Shown: positions 9,409 through 19,297, counted from the stretch's first letter. The stretch is 64,000 nucleotides of DNA from Microthrixaceae bacterium (GCA_027493675.1 JAOSKI010000041.1:4246-68245), one strand, 5' to 3'. Notes: generated by a model from the sequence alone, not told the origin. A program made the numbers and translations.

Positions 9409-10715
9409 GTGGCAACCGTCGCGCAACGGCGGCTCGCTCGTCGCCTTTGTCGTCACGCTCGGAGTGGTCGTGGTCGTCCACGGCTGGGTCGGTGCCACCC
9501 GTCGGCTCCACGCTGTTCGCATTGTTGGTGGTGAAGCTCTGGTTCGCCGATCGCGGTAGGGCACGGGCGCGCGTCGGTCCTCGACCTCGACGGCCCTCGG
9601 TGTCGGTGGCGGCGGTCATGCCCATCCACAACGAGGACCCGGTACTCGCTGCTGCGGCGATCGAGTCGCTTCTGAGTCAGACCGTTCCCGTCGATGAGAT
9701 CCAGGTGGTCGACGACGGCTCGACCGATGGTGGCGCCGCTGCGGACGCGGTGGTCGGCGTGCTCAGGCGTCACGCGAGCCCGCCGGCGTGGCGCATGACC
9801 AGGCTCGGAAGCCAACCGCGGCAAGCGTGCCGCCCTTGCGACCGGGTTCCGCCAAGCCGCCACTGCAGACATCTACCTCTGCATGGATTCCGATACCTGC
9901 TTGGAACCTCGGGCTGTCGAATGCGGGCTGGTCCCGTTCTCCGACCCCGGCGTGACCGCCGTGACGGGTCTTGTGACAGCCCTCAACTGGCGGTCGAACC
10001 TCCTCACGAGACTCATCGACCTGCGCTATTTGAGCGCCTTCCTGTCGGAGCGGGCCGCCTACTCGTACTTCGGCGCGGTGTTGTGCTGCTGTGGATCCCT
10101 GAGCTTCTACCGGGCGCACGTCATCCATGCGAACCTGGACGACTTCGAGAGCCAGCGGTTCCTGGGCCAGGACGCGACGTTCGGGGACGACCGCCGACTG
10201 ACCAACTACGCGCTGCGCGCCGGGCGAGCGTGCTGGCCGACGAATCGCGCGCGAGCACCGCCGTGCCGGAGCGGATGGGCCACTACCTTCGTCAACAGGT
10301 CCGTTGGAACAAGAGCTTCATCCGAGAGTCTCTCTGGGTGCTCGGGACGTTCCCGTTGTCACATCCGGCCTTCTGGCTGACTCTCCTGGAAGCGATTGGC
10401 TGGACCGTCGTGGGCATGCTGAGCCCGACCGGTGCCACCGTGATCGGGATGACGGAGCATCCATCGGCGCTCGCTACAGTCCTTGTGGTGCCGGCGCTCG
10501 CCGCCTATGCCCGCAGCACCGCGCGCCTTGGAGCGACCCGACCGGGAGATCTCCCGCCGTGATCGCCTACTCACCTTCGCGTTGGCGCTGCTCTACGGTG
10601 TCATGCACCTGGTCTTCCTCGTGCCGATCCGAGTGATCGCACTGGCCACGCTGCGTCGAACCTCCTGGGAACCCGGATGGGAGCCGAGGTTCGCCTGCGT
10701 GCGTCAGCGGGCTAG
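9409..10715 (+). CDS. family 2 glycosyltransferase, hyaluronan/chitin synthase-like (several frameshifts)
   Basis: Processive membrane GT2 enzyme, about 430 residues. Reconstructed order: N-terminal hydrophobic span (VAFVVTLGVVVVVHG), a second span (LFALLVVKLWF), then VAAVMPIHNED, VVDDGSTDGG (nucleotide-binding Asp), MDSDT (metal-binding DxD-like), GDDRRLTNYAL, QQVRWNKSF (the Q-x-x-RW-like processivity motif) and several C-terminal membrane spans ending at 10715. Such enzymes polymerise and extrude a polysaccharide from UDP-sugars. Frame changes occur near 9425, 9500, 9800, 10230, 10525 and 10665. The exact start is not resolvable; GTG 9409 is an estimate. It is convergent with the next gene, overlapping by about 12 bases. 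Confidence 0.75.
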
Positions 10716-11745
10716 GCGCACGACCTCAGCGGCGACTGCGCCGAAGCGCTCGAAGGTGTCCTCCGTGCTTCCGGGCCGCCATGCCGGCGCTGCAGAGAAC
10801 CACGTTCACATCGCACCCGCGAGCGCAGCAGTGCTCGATGATCGCGCCGGGCAACCCGTCCCATGTGCCCTCCACCACGAAACGAGCGAGCAGTTCGTCG
10901 TCGATGACGCCGAACATGCCGGGCAGGTCGCCCGCCTTCTGCGCGGGTGCGCAACGCCTCGGTGGTGCCGGGCCTGCCCACCTGGTCGAACATGAACGCG
11001 TAGTTGGGTGTCGAACCGTAGAACGCCACTTGAGACGTGCCGCCTCCCGCGCCTGGGCGAGCCTCCTCCTCGGTGTCACCGGCAACCGTCAACACCGGCA
11101 GGAACACCGCGCCTGCGATGGGTCACGTCCGGCCCGTTCGGCTCCGGTGTTGAGGTTGGGCACGAGGGTCTCGACGAGGTACGTCGAGGAGTGCAGCGGG
11201 TGGACGTGAATCCCGTCCGCAACCTCGCCGGCCATTTGCAGCATCCACGGGTTGACCGCTGCGATGTCCACGGGCGGGTCGGGGCGATCGATCGCGCGGG
11301 GTTCCACATCGCAGGCAGCAGCGACAGGTCGTAGTGCTCGCCTGGAAGGCGAGCGGCGCTTCGTCACGGAACGCCCTGAAGCAGGCCTTCACCGCTAGCA
11401 CGTACTCGCGAAGGCGTGGACCGGGCGGGTCGAACGGAGCGTCGTAACGGCGCTCGACATGGGCGCGCACCTGTGTGCCGAGCCCGAGACGGAACCGTCC
11501 CCTGCTCGCCTCAGCCAGTTCCCACGCCGTAGCGGCGGTGACCATCGGGCTGCGGGGAACGCAACCGCGACCCCGGTTGCGAGGTCGAGCTCGGCACCGC
11601 TCAGCGCGGCCGCCGCGACCGAGAGGTATGCGGTGCGTCCCGCCTCGGTGACGACGAGCCCCGAGAACCCCGCTGCGGCGGCGCGTCGCGCTACCTGTTG
11701 GAAGTCGTGCAGCTCGCCGGCGAACGCCATCGCGTGAACTCTCAT
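10704..11745 (-). CDS. LLM-class F420-dependent oxidoreductase (frameshifted)
   Basis: Luciferase-like TIM-barrel oxidoreductase of the F420-using actinobacterial subgroup. The start ATG 11745 lies behind GAGGGG. Seen: MRVHAMAFAGEL, AAAAGFSGLVVTEAGRTAYL, GRFRLGLGTQV, RYDAPFDPPGPRLREYV, VAAVNPWMLQMAGEVADG, VAFYGSTPNY and a C-terminal DTFERFGAVAAEVV. Reconstructed length is about 345 residues. At least four one-base frame changes occur (about 11540, 11320, 11100, 10970, 10745). The F420 assignment is by subgroup resemblance; the substrate is unknown. Confidence 0.75.
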
Positions 11746-11835
11746 CGGTCCCCTCACGCTGCGACCGCAGGGCGGCCCCCTGTCTCACACCGGTCGGCCG
11801 GCTCTGTTCAGGCTGGCCGACCGATCGCTGTCATG

Positions 11836-12776
11836 TCACCCGGCGTCAGGGCCGGACAAGAAGACCATCTCGCCCATGATGTCGCTCGGCACGACGTAGC
11901 CGTCCTCGGAGCGGATCTGATCGAAGTTGTCGCGGACGTCCTCCGCGGAGATGCTGTCGCCGGCGGTCCAGCCCGCAGCGACGCCTACGAACACCCTTGC
12001 GACACGACCCATGCCGACGCTGTACACCTCACCGCTCACGGGGCAGCTCGTGTGCGAGGAACACGACCGCCGGTGACACCCACTGGGGTGAGAAGCGGTC
12101 ACCCTCCGCGGCCTCACCCGCGAGAGCCCCGGTGTCGCCGACGAGCCCGCTGGTCATGCGGGTCCCAGCCATTGGGGCGATCGCGTTGACCTTGATGTCG
12201 TATTTGGCGCCTTCGATGGCAAGGACCTGGTGAGGCCGACAAGGCCCATCTTCGCAGCGCCGTAGTTGGCCTGGCCGAAGTTGCCGAAGAGCCCGGCTGC
12301 CGACGAGGTGTTCACGACACGACCGAAACCCTGCTCGCGCATGATCTTCCACGCGGGCCGGGTGACGTAGAAGGCGCCCTTCAGGTGCACGTCGATCACC
12401 GGGTTCAGCAGGTCGGGGTCCATGTTGTGGAACGCCTTGTCGCGCAGGATCCCCGCGTAGTTGACCACGATGTCGACCCGACCGAAGGCGTCGATCGCGG
12501 TCTGCACGATCGCCTCGCCTCCCTCAGGGGTGGCTACGGAGTCGTAGTTGGGAACGGCCACTCCGCCGGCGGCCTTGATCTCGTCGACCACCTGCTGGGC
12601 GGCGGACTCCGAAGAGCCGGTGCCGTCGACTGTGCCCCCAGGTCGTTCACCACCACCAGGGCGCCACGGCGGGCGAGCTCCAGGGCGTGTGCCCGGCCCA
12701 GTCCACCCCCGGCGCCGGTAACGATTGCAACCCGATCATCGAAACTGATTTCAAGTTCTGTCACGGCGTGGATCAT
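11836..12776 (-). CDS. SDR family oxidoreductase, 17beta-HSD4/MFE-2-like (three frameshifts)
   Basis: NAD(P)-dependent short-chain dehydrogenase of about 310 residues, longer than a minimal SDR because of a C-terminal extension ([13 protein letters not shown]...DVRDNFDQI) of the kind seen in hydroxyacyl-CoA dehydrogenases of multifunctional beta-oxidation enzymes. Seen: [13 protein letters not shown] (dinucleotide motif), [16 protein letters not shown] where NNAG is usual, [14 protein letters not shown], and YGAAKMG with catalytic Tyr and Lys. Frame changes lie near 12610, 12225 and 12060. The NYAG variant could itself be an error. It probably acts in fatty or side-chain acyl-CoA oxidation. 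Confidence 0.8.
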
Positions 12777-12975
12777 AACGGTGCGCTCCTGAGCGCGGCC
12801 AACGTGGCCCGCGGCCGTTCGGGCCGGCGCTCACGGCCCGTGGCGGTCGGTGGAGCGTGCCGGTCGGCGGGGCCGGTAGCGTTGCCGGGAACCCTCCGAG
12901 GCGGACCAACATGTGATCCGGGGGTCGGACGTGCCTCGGTCATCCCGCCTCATTCGTTCCAGGAGTTGTCGCACC

Positions 12976-14090
12976 ATGCTGACCCGTCTCGACGACTATC
13001 CGGTGCACCAGACACCCGAGCCGCTCGCGCACACTGCGAGCGCGAGCCTCAACCAGTACGACCGCTACTTCTTCAACGGGTACACCAGGGACGGCTCACT
13101 GTTCTTCGCCTGCGCGCTCGGCTACTACCCGAACCGCCGGGTGATGGATGCCGCCTTCGCGGTCATGAGGCACGGCGAGATCGTCTCGGTCATCGCATCG
13201 CGCCGCGCTCCGGTCGACCCGATCGAGACCCACGTGTCGCCGATCACCGTGACCGTCGAGGAGCCCATGCAACGGTTCCGGGTGACCGTCGAGGACAACG
13301 AGGCCGGCATCGGGGCGGATCTCGTGTTCACGCGCGCACCGCCGCCATCGAGGAACCCCGTTACACCCTGCGATCCGGCGCTCTCACCACCTTCGACTAC
13401 ACCCGGCTCACCCAGTGGGGCGCCTGGTCGGGGACGCTCACCCTCGACGGCGAGGAGCGCGGGATCACGCCGAGCGAGGTCGTCGGTTGCCGCGACCGGT
13501 CCTGGGGCGTGCGCCCGGTGGGGGAGCAGCCTCCCGGTGCAGGCATGGACCCGCAGTTCTTCTGGTTGTGGGCGCCGCTGTGGTTCGACGACTGCTGCGT
13601 GCACTTCGACGTCAACGAGTTCGGCGACGGTCGTCGCTGGCACTTCGTGGGCGCACACCTGCCGTTGCTGGCCGGCGCAGAGCAGGCGGTGCCCGGCGCG
13701 GATTCCACCGTGCGTTGGGCGGAGTCGGTGAGCCACGCGATCGATTGGCGCCCCGGCACGCGGTGGTCCCGATCTGCCGACATCACCCTCGACATGCGCG
13801 ACGGCGAGGTGATCGAGGTCCACCTGGAGCCCATGGCGACGTTCCAGATGCGCGGGCTCGGCTACCTGCATCCACAGTGGGGCCATGGGCACTGGCACGG
13901 AGAGCACCAGGTGCACAGCGAACGCTGGACGGTCACCGACACCGACCCGGTGGACCCGTTCCACCTGCACTGCCAGCAACTCGTCCGCGCCACGTGGGGC
14001 GATCGCAGCGGCATCGGTGTGTTCGAGCAGCTGGTCATCGGTGAGCACGAGCCTTCAGGGCTCACCGGCTTCTTCGACGGTGCGTCCTAG
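12976..14090 (+). CDS. conserved protein of unknown function, about 370 residues (frameshift near 13345)
   Basis: I recognise the general type (actinobacterial lipocalin-like or DUF7064-like proteins found near lipid genes) but cannot assign a function. The start ATG 12976 follows AGGAGTT. Seen: NQYDRYFFNGYTRDGSLFFA at the N-terminus, a central WGAWSGTLTLDGEERG and CRDRSWGVRPVGEQ, a Trp/His-rich WLWAPLWFDD, and GYLHPQWGHGHWHGE near the end. A one-base break in the CGCGCGCACCGCC region near 13345 joins two frames. It is divergent from the SDR gene with a 199-base gap. No signal peptide is seen. Confidence 0.65.
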
Positions 14091-14150
14091 ACCCACCCCC
14101 GGCGAACTCTCCCACGGCGAACCCCCCAAGGCGAACCCCCTCACCCCCCA

Positions 14151-14207
14151 CGGCGAACTGTCCGGTGTCAGCCGCGGAACCCGCGTTCCACACCGGTCAG
14201 TTCGCCG
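14151..14207. repeat. inverted-repeat element, copy 1 of 2
   Basis: Imperfect palindrome: left arm CGGCGAACTGTCCGGTGT, centre CAGCCGCGGAACC and onward, right arm ACACCGGTCAGTTCGCCG. A second copy at 14899-14954 carries the same arms with the centre in reverse complement, so the copies are inverted relative to each other and bracket the VOC gene. It resembles a REP/MITE-like palindromic element. Confidence 0.7.
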
Positions 14208-14228
14208 GGGAGCGGGGGGGGTCGGAGA

Positions 14229-14258
14229 GGGTCAGAGGGTCAGAGGGTCAGAGGGTCA
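14229..14258. repeat. 8-bp tandem repeat GGGTCAGA, about 3.75 copies
   Basis: Direct repeats of GGGTCAGA leading into GGGTCATGAA. A shorter version of the same motif, ending in the same GGGTCATGAA, follows the second palindrome at about 14986-15009, so palindrome plus GTCAGAG tract behaves as one composite element. Confidence 0.7.
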
Positions 14259-14401
14259 TGAACTGGGATCGGGGCAGTGGCCGCCTCGCGGACCTACGCA
14301 GGACGCGCTTCGCAGATCGTGATCGACCCTGGACAGGTTCGGTGAGCTGTCGTTGACTCTGTGTAGGGGAGGCCGTAACCGTGCCCAAAGGAGGCAGGAC
14401 C

Positions 14402-14878
14402 ATGACCGTCCAGCCCATACCCGACAACTATCCGCGCCTGACCCCGTACCTGGCGGTGAAGGGAGCTGCCGAAGCGATCGAGTTCTACTGCGACGTCCTC
14501 GGTTTCACCCGACAAGGCGATGTGATGGTCGCACCCGACGGTCGGATCGGTCATGCGGAGCTGCAACTCGGTGAGTCCTTGCTGATGCTCTCCGACGAGT
14601 GGCCGGAGGCCGACAGTCTGAGCCCGGACACCATCGGTGGGTCGCCTGTGTTGATGAACCTCTACGTTTCCGACGTCGACGCCACCTATCAGCAGGCGCT
14701 GGAGGCCGGCGCCACCTCGTTGGCCGAGCCCGAGGACCAGTTCTACGGTGATCGAAGCGCGCGCTTCGTGGACCCGTGGGGTCATCGCTGGAACATCGCT
14801 TCGCACGTCGAAGACGTGGACCCTGAGGAGATGGAGCGAAGGGCGACCGCGGCGATGGGGGAAGTGGCACCCGAATAG
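14402..14878 (+). CDS. VOC family protein (PhnB/glyoxalase-like)
   Basis: Vicinal-oxygen-chelate protein of 158 residues, intact. The ATG follows a very strong AAAGGAGG box. Seen: TPYLAVKGAAEAIEFYCDVLGF (first beta-alpha-beta unit), HAELQLGESLLMLSDE, and RFVDPWGHRWNIASH (second unit). It belongs to the PhnB-like branch, which includes glyoxalase-fold and bleomycin-resistance-like proteins; substrate unknown. The gene is bracketed by two inverted copies of a palindromic repeat, so it may have moved or been copied with them. Confidence 0.85.
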   Translation: MTVQPIPDNYPRLTPYLAVKGAAEAIEFYCDVLGFTRQGDVMVAPDGRIGHAELQLGESLLMLSDEWPEADSLSPDTIGGSPVLMNLYVSDVDATYQQALEAGATSLAEPEDQFYGDRSARFVDPWGHRWNIASHVEDVDPEEMERRATAAMGEVAPE

Positions 14879-14898
14879 CCCCATGAACCCGCCACCCC

Positions 14899-14954
14899 CG
14901 GCAAACTGTCCGGTGTGGGCGCAGGTTCCGCGGCTGACGCCGGACAGTTCGCCG
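14899..14954. repeat. inverted-repeat element, copy 2 of 2
   Basis: CGGCAAACTGTCCGGTGT, then CGCAGGTTCCGCGGCTGAC, then CGGACAGTTCGCCG. The centre is the reverse complement of that in copy 1 (14151-14207) apart from a few bases. Confidence 0.7.
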
Positions 14955-15048
14955 TGGGGGGTGGGGCTGGGGGTGGGTTCGCTGTGGGTCAGAGGTCAGA
15001 GGGTCATGAAGGGCTGGATCCGGCCGGCGACGTCGATCGCGACTACCT

Positions 15049-15595
15049 CTAGCGGTTCGCCGTTCGGTTCACCCATGCCGGGGAGTTCGCCGGCATCCCC
15101 GGCAGGGCGATCGCCTGCACGTCGGGCTGCTCGGCGAGCAGCGCCTCGATGGCCTCCACCGGCACGTGCCCTTCGACGGCATAGCCGCCGACGATCGTGG
15201 TGTGGCAGCTTGCGGCGCCTTCGGGGATGCCGTACTCGGCCCTGACGGGCGCGAGGTCGTCGCTGACGACGGGCTCGACCCGGTATCCGTGCTCACGGAG
15301 GTACTCCTCGTAGTCCTTGCAGCACCCACACGTCGGCGTGCGGTGCACGACCGAGACCCGCGCCGTGGTCGGGTCTGGTGGTCTTTGTGTCGGCGGTCGT
15401 GTCGGACGGCCCCTCTGTCGCGTCGGTCGGCTCCTCCGTGGCCCGCTCGCTGTCGTCGTGGCCACTCTCGTCGGTGCCGCTCGAGCATCCGCCGAGCGCG
15501 ATCGTGAGCGCCGCCACGAGCGTCCCTGCGATCGCGATCGGGCGGGTCCCTGTGCGCCGTGGTGTGCGATCTGATTCGCTGAGCTCGGCACGCAT
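15049..15595 (-). CDS. exported DUF411 metal-binding protein (frameshift near 15370)
   Basis: Predicted periplasm-side or surface lipoprotein with a DUF411 domain, a family linked to copper and other soft metals. The N-terminal half (start ATG 15595) gives a signal peptide VAALTIALGGCSSG with a lipobox and an Asp/Glu/Thr-rich linker. After a one-base frame change the domain follows: HRTPTCGCCKDYEEYL (metal-binding Cys triad), SCHTTIVGGYAVEGHVP, and IALPGMPANSP. Both halves are needed for a complete protein. It is divergent from the metal sensor and ATPase next door, which supports a shared metal-stress role. Confidence 0.8.
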
Positions 15596-15714
15596 CACGC
15601 CAGTGTCGCCTCCAAGCACGCCTTGCACCAGTCGAGCCACGTGCAGCTCTGCTCCATTCGACTGAAGCTGTGGCCGTTGCGTCGGCACTCCGAGCCGGCG
15701 GCCCTGAGCCATTG

Positions 15715-15732
15715 GTACAGCCTGCGGTGTAC
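15715..15732. promoter_or_regulatory. candidate operator of the ArsR/CmtR-like sensor
   Basis: Perfect inverted repeat GTACA-8 bases-TGTAC ending nine bases before the sensor start at 15742, in the shared promoter region with the DUF411 gene. The position suits autoregulation by the sensor; assignment is inference. Confidence 0.45.
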
Positions 15733-15741
15733 GATTGGCTG

Positions 15742-16068
15742 ATGGACACGACCGCAATAGATCTCGACGCGCTGGGGCGGATCGGTCACGCCCTGGCCGA
15801 CGACACCCGGCGCCGGCTGCTCGTGGAAATGCTGAGCGGACCCGCCTACCCCGGCGAGCTCGCCTCCACAATCGGGACCACCAAGGCGAACGTGTCCAAC
15901 CACCTGGCTTGCCTGCGGGGTTGCGGGCTCGTCGTGGCTGAAGCCGAGGGGCGGCGCGTACGCTACGAGCTGGCCGACCGACGCTTCGCTGATGCGCTCC
16001 GCGAGCTGGTGCAGCTCGCCCTGCCACCCGCCAAGGGGTGCGAGCACGACACCGGGGTCCGACGATGA
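15742..16068 (+). CDS. ArsR/SmtB metal-responsive repressor, CmtR-like
   Basis: Winged-helix repressor of 108 residues. Seen: ALADDTRRRLLVEML and the recognition helix TKANVSNHLACLRGCGLV, then GRRVRYEL in the wing. Cys57 and Cys61 in the recognition-helix region, plus Cys100 in the tail (AKGCEH), fit the Cd/Pb-sensing arrangement of Mycobacterium CmtR (Cys57, Cys61, Cys102). The start ATG 15742 is chosen because it gives this numbering and lies right behind the palindrome at 15715-15732. Its stop overlaps an ATG (ATGA at 16065), and the ATPase follows, so the repressor very likely controls that pump. Metal specificity (Cd, Pb, perhaps Zn) is inferred. Confidence 0.88.
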   Translation: MDTTAIDLDALGRIGHALADDTRRRLLVEMLSGPAYPGELASTIGTTKANVSNHLACLRGCGLVVAEAEGRRVRYELADRRFADALRELVQLALPPAKGCEHDTGVRR

Positions 16069-16156
16069 CTCGCCGGACCCCCACTCGGGCCGGCCGCCTG
16101 TCACCCCGGTGGGGAAGGCCACCCCGGTGGGAGCAGCCGCCCACGGGGTTCACGAC

Positions 16157-18174
16157 ATGGCTGACACCTGCTGCGCCACCGACTCGTGCGCGGGCGACCG
16201 GGCCGAAGCAGACGACCCGGTGTCGTTCTGGGCCGTGCGCGAGGTCCGGCTGGCAACGGCATCGGGGGCCTTGTTGGCCGCGGGGTTGCTCACCGGCGTG
16301 TTCGGCGCCCAGAACGCCCAAGCGGTGTTGTTCCTCGCTGGCCTCACAGTCGGCGGATCTACCTTCGTCCCCGGATCGGTCCGCGCGCTGGTCCGTGGCC
16401 GGCTTGGCGTCGCCACACTCATGACGATCGCCGCAGCCGGTGCGGTCCTCCTCGGCGAGTTGGGTGAGGCGGCATCGCTCGCATTCCTGTTCTCCATCTC
16501 CGAAGCCCTCGAGGGGTACGCCCTGGCGCGTACCCGCCGGGGACTGCGGGCGCTGCTGGCACTGGTGCCCGAGCGCGCCACGGTGGTGCGCGGCGACGGC
16601 ACGGTCTCGGTCGATCCGGCGCAACTCGTCCCGGGTGACGTGATGGTGATAGCCGCGGGGGAGCGTGTGCCGACCGACGGGAACGTGCGCAAGGGCTCAT
16701 CGGTGATCGACCTGTCCGCTGTCACCGGTGAATCGGCGCCCGTCGAGGTGGGTACGGGTGACGAGGTGCTGGCCGCTGCGATCAACGGTGGGGGAGTGCT
16801 GCACGTCGAGGCGTCGGTGACGACCGCGGGCAGTTCGCTGGCACGGGTGGTGCACATGGTCGAGGAGGCCCAGGATCACAAGGCCCGCACCCAGCGGCTG
16901 GCCGAGCGCGTCGCGCGTCCGCTCGTGCCGGCGGTGATGGTCGTTGCCGCCGTGATCGCGGTGATCGGGTCTGTCCTAGGTGATCCCGAGATCTGGATCA
17001 ACCGGGCCCTGGTGGTGCTGGTCGCCGCGGCGCCGTGCGCGTTCGCCATCTCGGTGCCGGTCACCGTGGTGACCGCGGTGGGAGCGGCGTCACGGATGGG
17101 GGTCCTGGTCAAGGGCGGCGCGGCGCTCGAAGCCCTTGCCTCGGTCCGTGTCGTGGCGCTCGACAAGACCGGGACGCTCACCAACAACACCCCGAGCGTG
17201 ATCGCGTCGGTCCCCGCCGCCGGGGTCGACGACGTCGATCCCGTGCGGGTGGCGGCGTCGTTGGAGCTCCACAGCGACCACCCGCTGGCGGCGTGCATCG
17301 TCGCCGCGGCATCGGTGCCACCGAAGGGCGCCGAGGATGTGGAGACGATCGCCGGCAAGGGGATCGTCGGTCGTGTCGATGGCCGCCCGGCCCGTCTCGG
17401 CAGACCCGGATTCGTCGACACCGCCGGCATGGACACATCCGTGCGGGACCTGCAGGCCCGGGGCGCCACCGTCGTCGGGGTCGACCACGACGACCGGCTG
17501 CTGGGAGTCATCGGCGTGCGCGACGAGATCCGACCCGAGGCGGCATCGGTGATCGAGCGCCTGCGATCCCTCGGGATCGGACGCATCGCGATGTTGACCG
17601 GTGACAACCACGTGACCGCCACGGCGCTCGCCCGACCGCTCGATCTAGACGAGGTCCACGCCGAACTGCTCCCGCAGGACAAGGTGCGATCGTCGGGGCC
17701 CTGCAGGCATACGGTCCGGTCGCGATGGTGGGTGACGGAATCAACGACGCGCCGGCGCTCGCCTCGGCTGATGTCGGAATAGCCATGGGTGCGGTGGGCA
17801 GTGACGTCGCCATCGAGGCAGCGGACGTCGCGCTCATGGGTGAGAGCCTCGTGCACCTCGCCGACGCGCTCGCGCACGCCCGACGCGCAGGGCGGATCAT
17901 GCGCCAGAACCTCGCGCTGTCGGCCCTGATCCTGCTCACACTCGTTCCACTCGGCGCGTTCGGAGTGCTCGGATTCGCCGCGGTCGTTGCCACCCACGAG
18001 CTCGCCGAAGTGCTCGTGATCGCCAATGGTGTGCGTGCCGGGCGCCGCGCCAGGTCGCGCCAGGGAGAGCCTGGCCACGACACGCCGAGTATCCTTCACC
18101 GACGTCGCCCGCCCACAAGCCACCGCCCCTGCACCCCGGACCACGATGAACGGGTCCATGACAGCGGTCCTTGA
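16157..18174 (+). CDS. P1B-type heavy-metal-translocating ATPase (frameshift near 17688)
   Basis: Metal-exporting P-type ATPase in the inner membrane. The start ATG 16157 gives a Cys-rich N-terminus [11 protein letters not shown] in place of a full HMA domain. Seen: paired N-terminal spans, TGES (actuator), transmembrane motif AAPCAF (an APC variant where CPC or SPC is common), DKTGTLT with the phosphorylated Asp, SDHPLA (HP motif), MLTGDN, and, after a one-base loss at about 17688, [16 protein letters not shown] and the last two membrane spans. Residues after about VRAGR (18045-18174) look non-conserved. With the CmtR-like sensor upstream, Cd/Pb/Zn export is the best guess. Confidence 0.88.
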
Positions 18175-18180
18175 GAGCCG

Positions 18181-18671
18181 GTGAGCACCCCGACGCTGTA
18201 CCGGGAGCTACTGGGTCGTGGCTTCTCCGACGTGACTGTGCCCGACGTGTCACAGGAGGCGCTGCGCACCGCGAAGGCGCAGATGGCGGATCCGGGCGCG
18301 GTGAGCTGGGTGCACGCCGACCTGCACGGGTGGACCCCAACTCGGCGCTGGGACGTCTGGCACGACCGGGCCGTGTTCCACTTCCTCACCGAGCCACATG
18401 AGCGCGAGGCGTATCGAAGGCTCCTCGACGTGGCAGTCGCACCGGGGGAGTGGTGCTCGTCACGACGTTCGCCCCCGAAGGACCCGGGACCTGCTCCGGT
18501 CTGCAGGTACGTCGCTACGACCCGGCGGACCTGCTCGTCGAGCTGGGCGCAGGGTTCACCGAGGTGGCTCGTGGGCGTTTCGTCCACACCACCCCTTCGG
18601 GTGTGCCGCAACCGATGACCTGGATCGCAGCGCGGGTGCCGAAGGTCGATCCGGAGCAACCGGTCGCGTAG
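18181..18671 (+). pseudogene. class I SAM methyltransferase, N-terminus missing, plus a frameshift near 18450
   Basis: The sequence begins inside the Rossmann fold at LLGRGFSDVTVPDVSQEAL and shows DLHGWTPTRRWDVWHDRAVFHFL, then in the next frame LVTTFAPEGPGTCSGL and VRRYDPADLLVELG. Close relatives have about 60 more residues before this point, carrying the glycine-rich SAM loop (D-x-G-x-G), and these are absent. A GTG at 18181 exists but would give an enzyme without its cofactor loop. The preceding ATPase stop is only seven bases upstream, suggesting a deletion that removed the methyltransferase 5' end. Confidence 0.65.
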
Positions 18672-18709
18672 GGCGAGGTGCTGTAGGTCGAGGCGCTGCA
18701 GGGGGAGCG

Positions 18710-19297
18710 TCAATCAGAGGGCCGGACCTGCACCGAGGTGCGCTCCGCTGTGTCGATGAGGCGTTCGAGGTCGTCTGCCACTCGCGTGTCGGACCACCGG
18801 GCCGGGTCCTCGACGGAGGAGACGTAGTAGCCACGAAGCGCCAGGTACAGCACGTCGGCGACCCAATGCTCCTGCCGTGCCCCGGTGACGGCCTCGAGGA
18901 TGCGCGCGTGTTCGTGGCGAGCCTCGTCCCGCACGACCTGTCGGGGTTGGCCGTCGTCGTCGGAGGTGAGGGCCTGGAGCCAGAGCCGGCGGATGAGTTG
19001 GTCGAGGGCGCCAGGGCGGGTGGACCATCCGATGAGAGCCCGGACGCGCTCGGTGCCCGACCTCGTGTCGACCTCGGCGCGCAGCTCGTCGTTCCAGCGT
19101 GCCTCGATGTAGCGGATGACGTTGTCGATCAGCGCGGCGCGTGACGCGACGAACCTGGTAACCACCGTGGTCGACCCACCCATCCGGGCGGCGACGGCCC
19201 GGATCGTGACTGCATCGACGCCTTGTTCGGTGGCCACCTCGACGGTCGCCTCGGCGATCTCGTCGAGTCGGGCGTCGCGGTCGATCGCTGCAGGCAT
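18710..19297 (-). CDS. TetR family transcriptional regulator
   Basis: Intact TetR-like repressor of 195 residues. The N-terminal HTH shows ATVEVATEQGVDAVTIRAVAARMG with STTVVTRFVASRAALIDN as the recognition segment; the rest is the ligand-binding domain. It lies 80 bases downstream of a CocE-like hydrolase on the same strand, so the two probably form one transcript. A 21-base palindrome in front of that hydrolase (21361-21381) is a good candidate for its operator. Confidence 0.88.
   Translation of the reverse strand: MPAAIDRDARLDEIAEATVEVATEQGVDAVTIRAVAARMGGSTTVVTRFVASRAALIDNVIRYIEARWNDELRAEVDTRSGTERVRALIGWSTRPGALDQLIRRLWLQALTSDDDGQPRQVVRDEARHEHARILEAVTGARQEHWVADVLYLALRGYYVSSVEDPARWSDTRVADDLERLIDTAERTSVQVRPSD

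Noticed and set aside
14229..14258. GGGTCAGA repeats as a CRISPR array
   Set aside because: An 8-base tandem repeat without spacers of constant length; no cas genes in the window.
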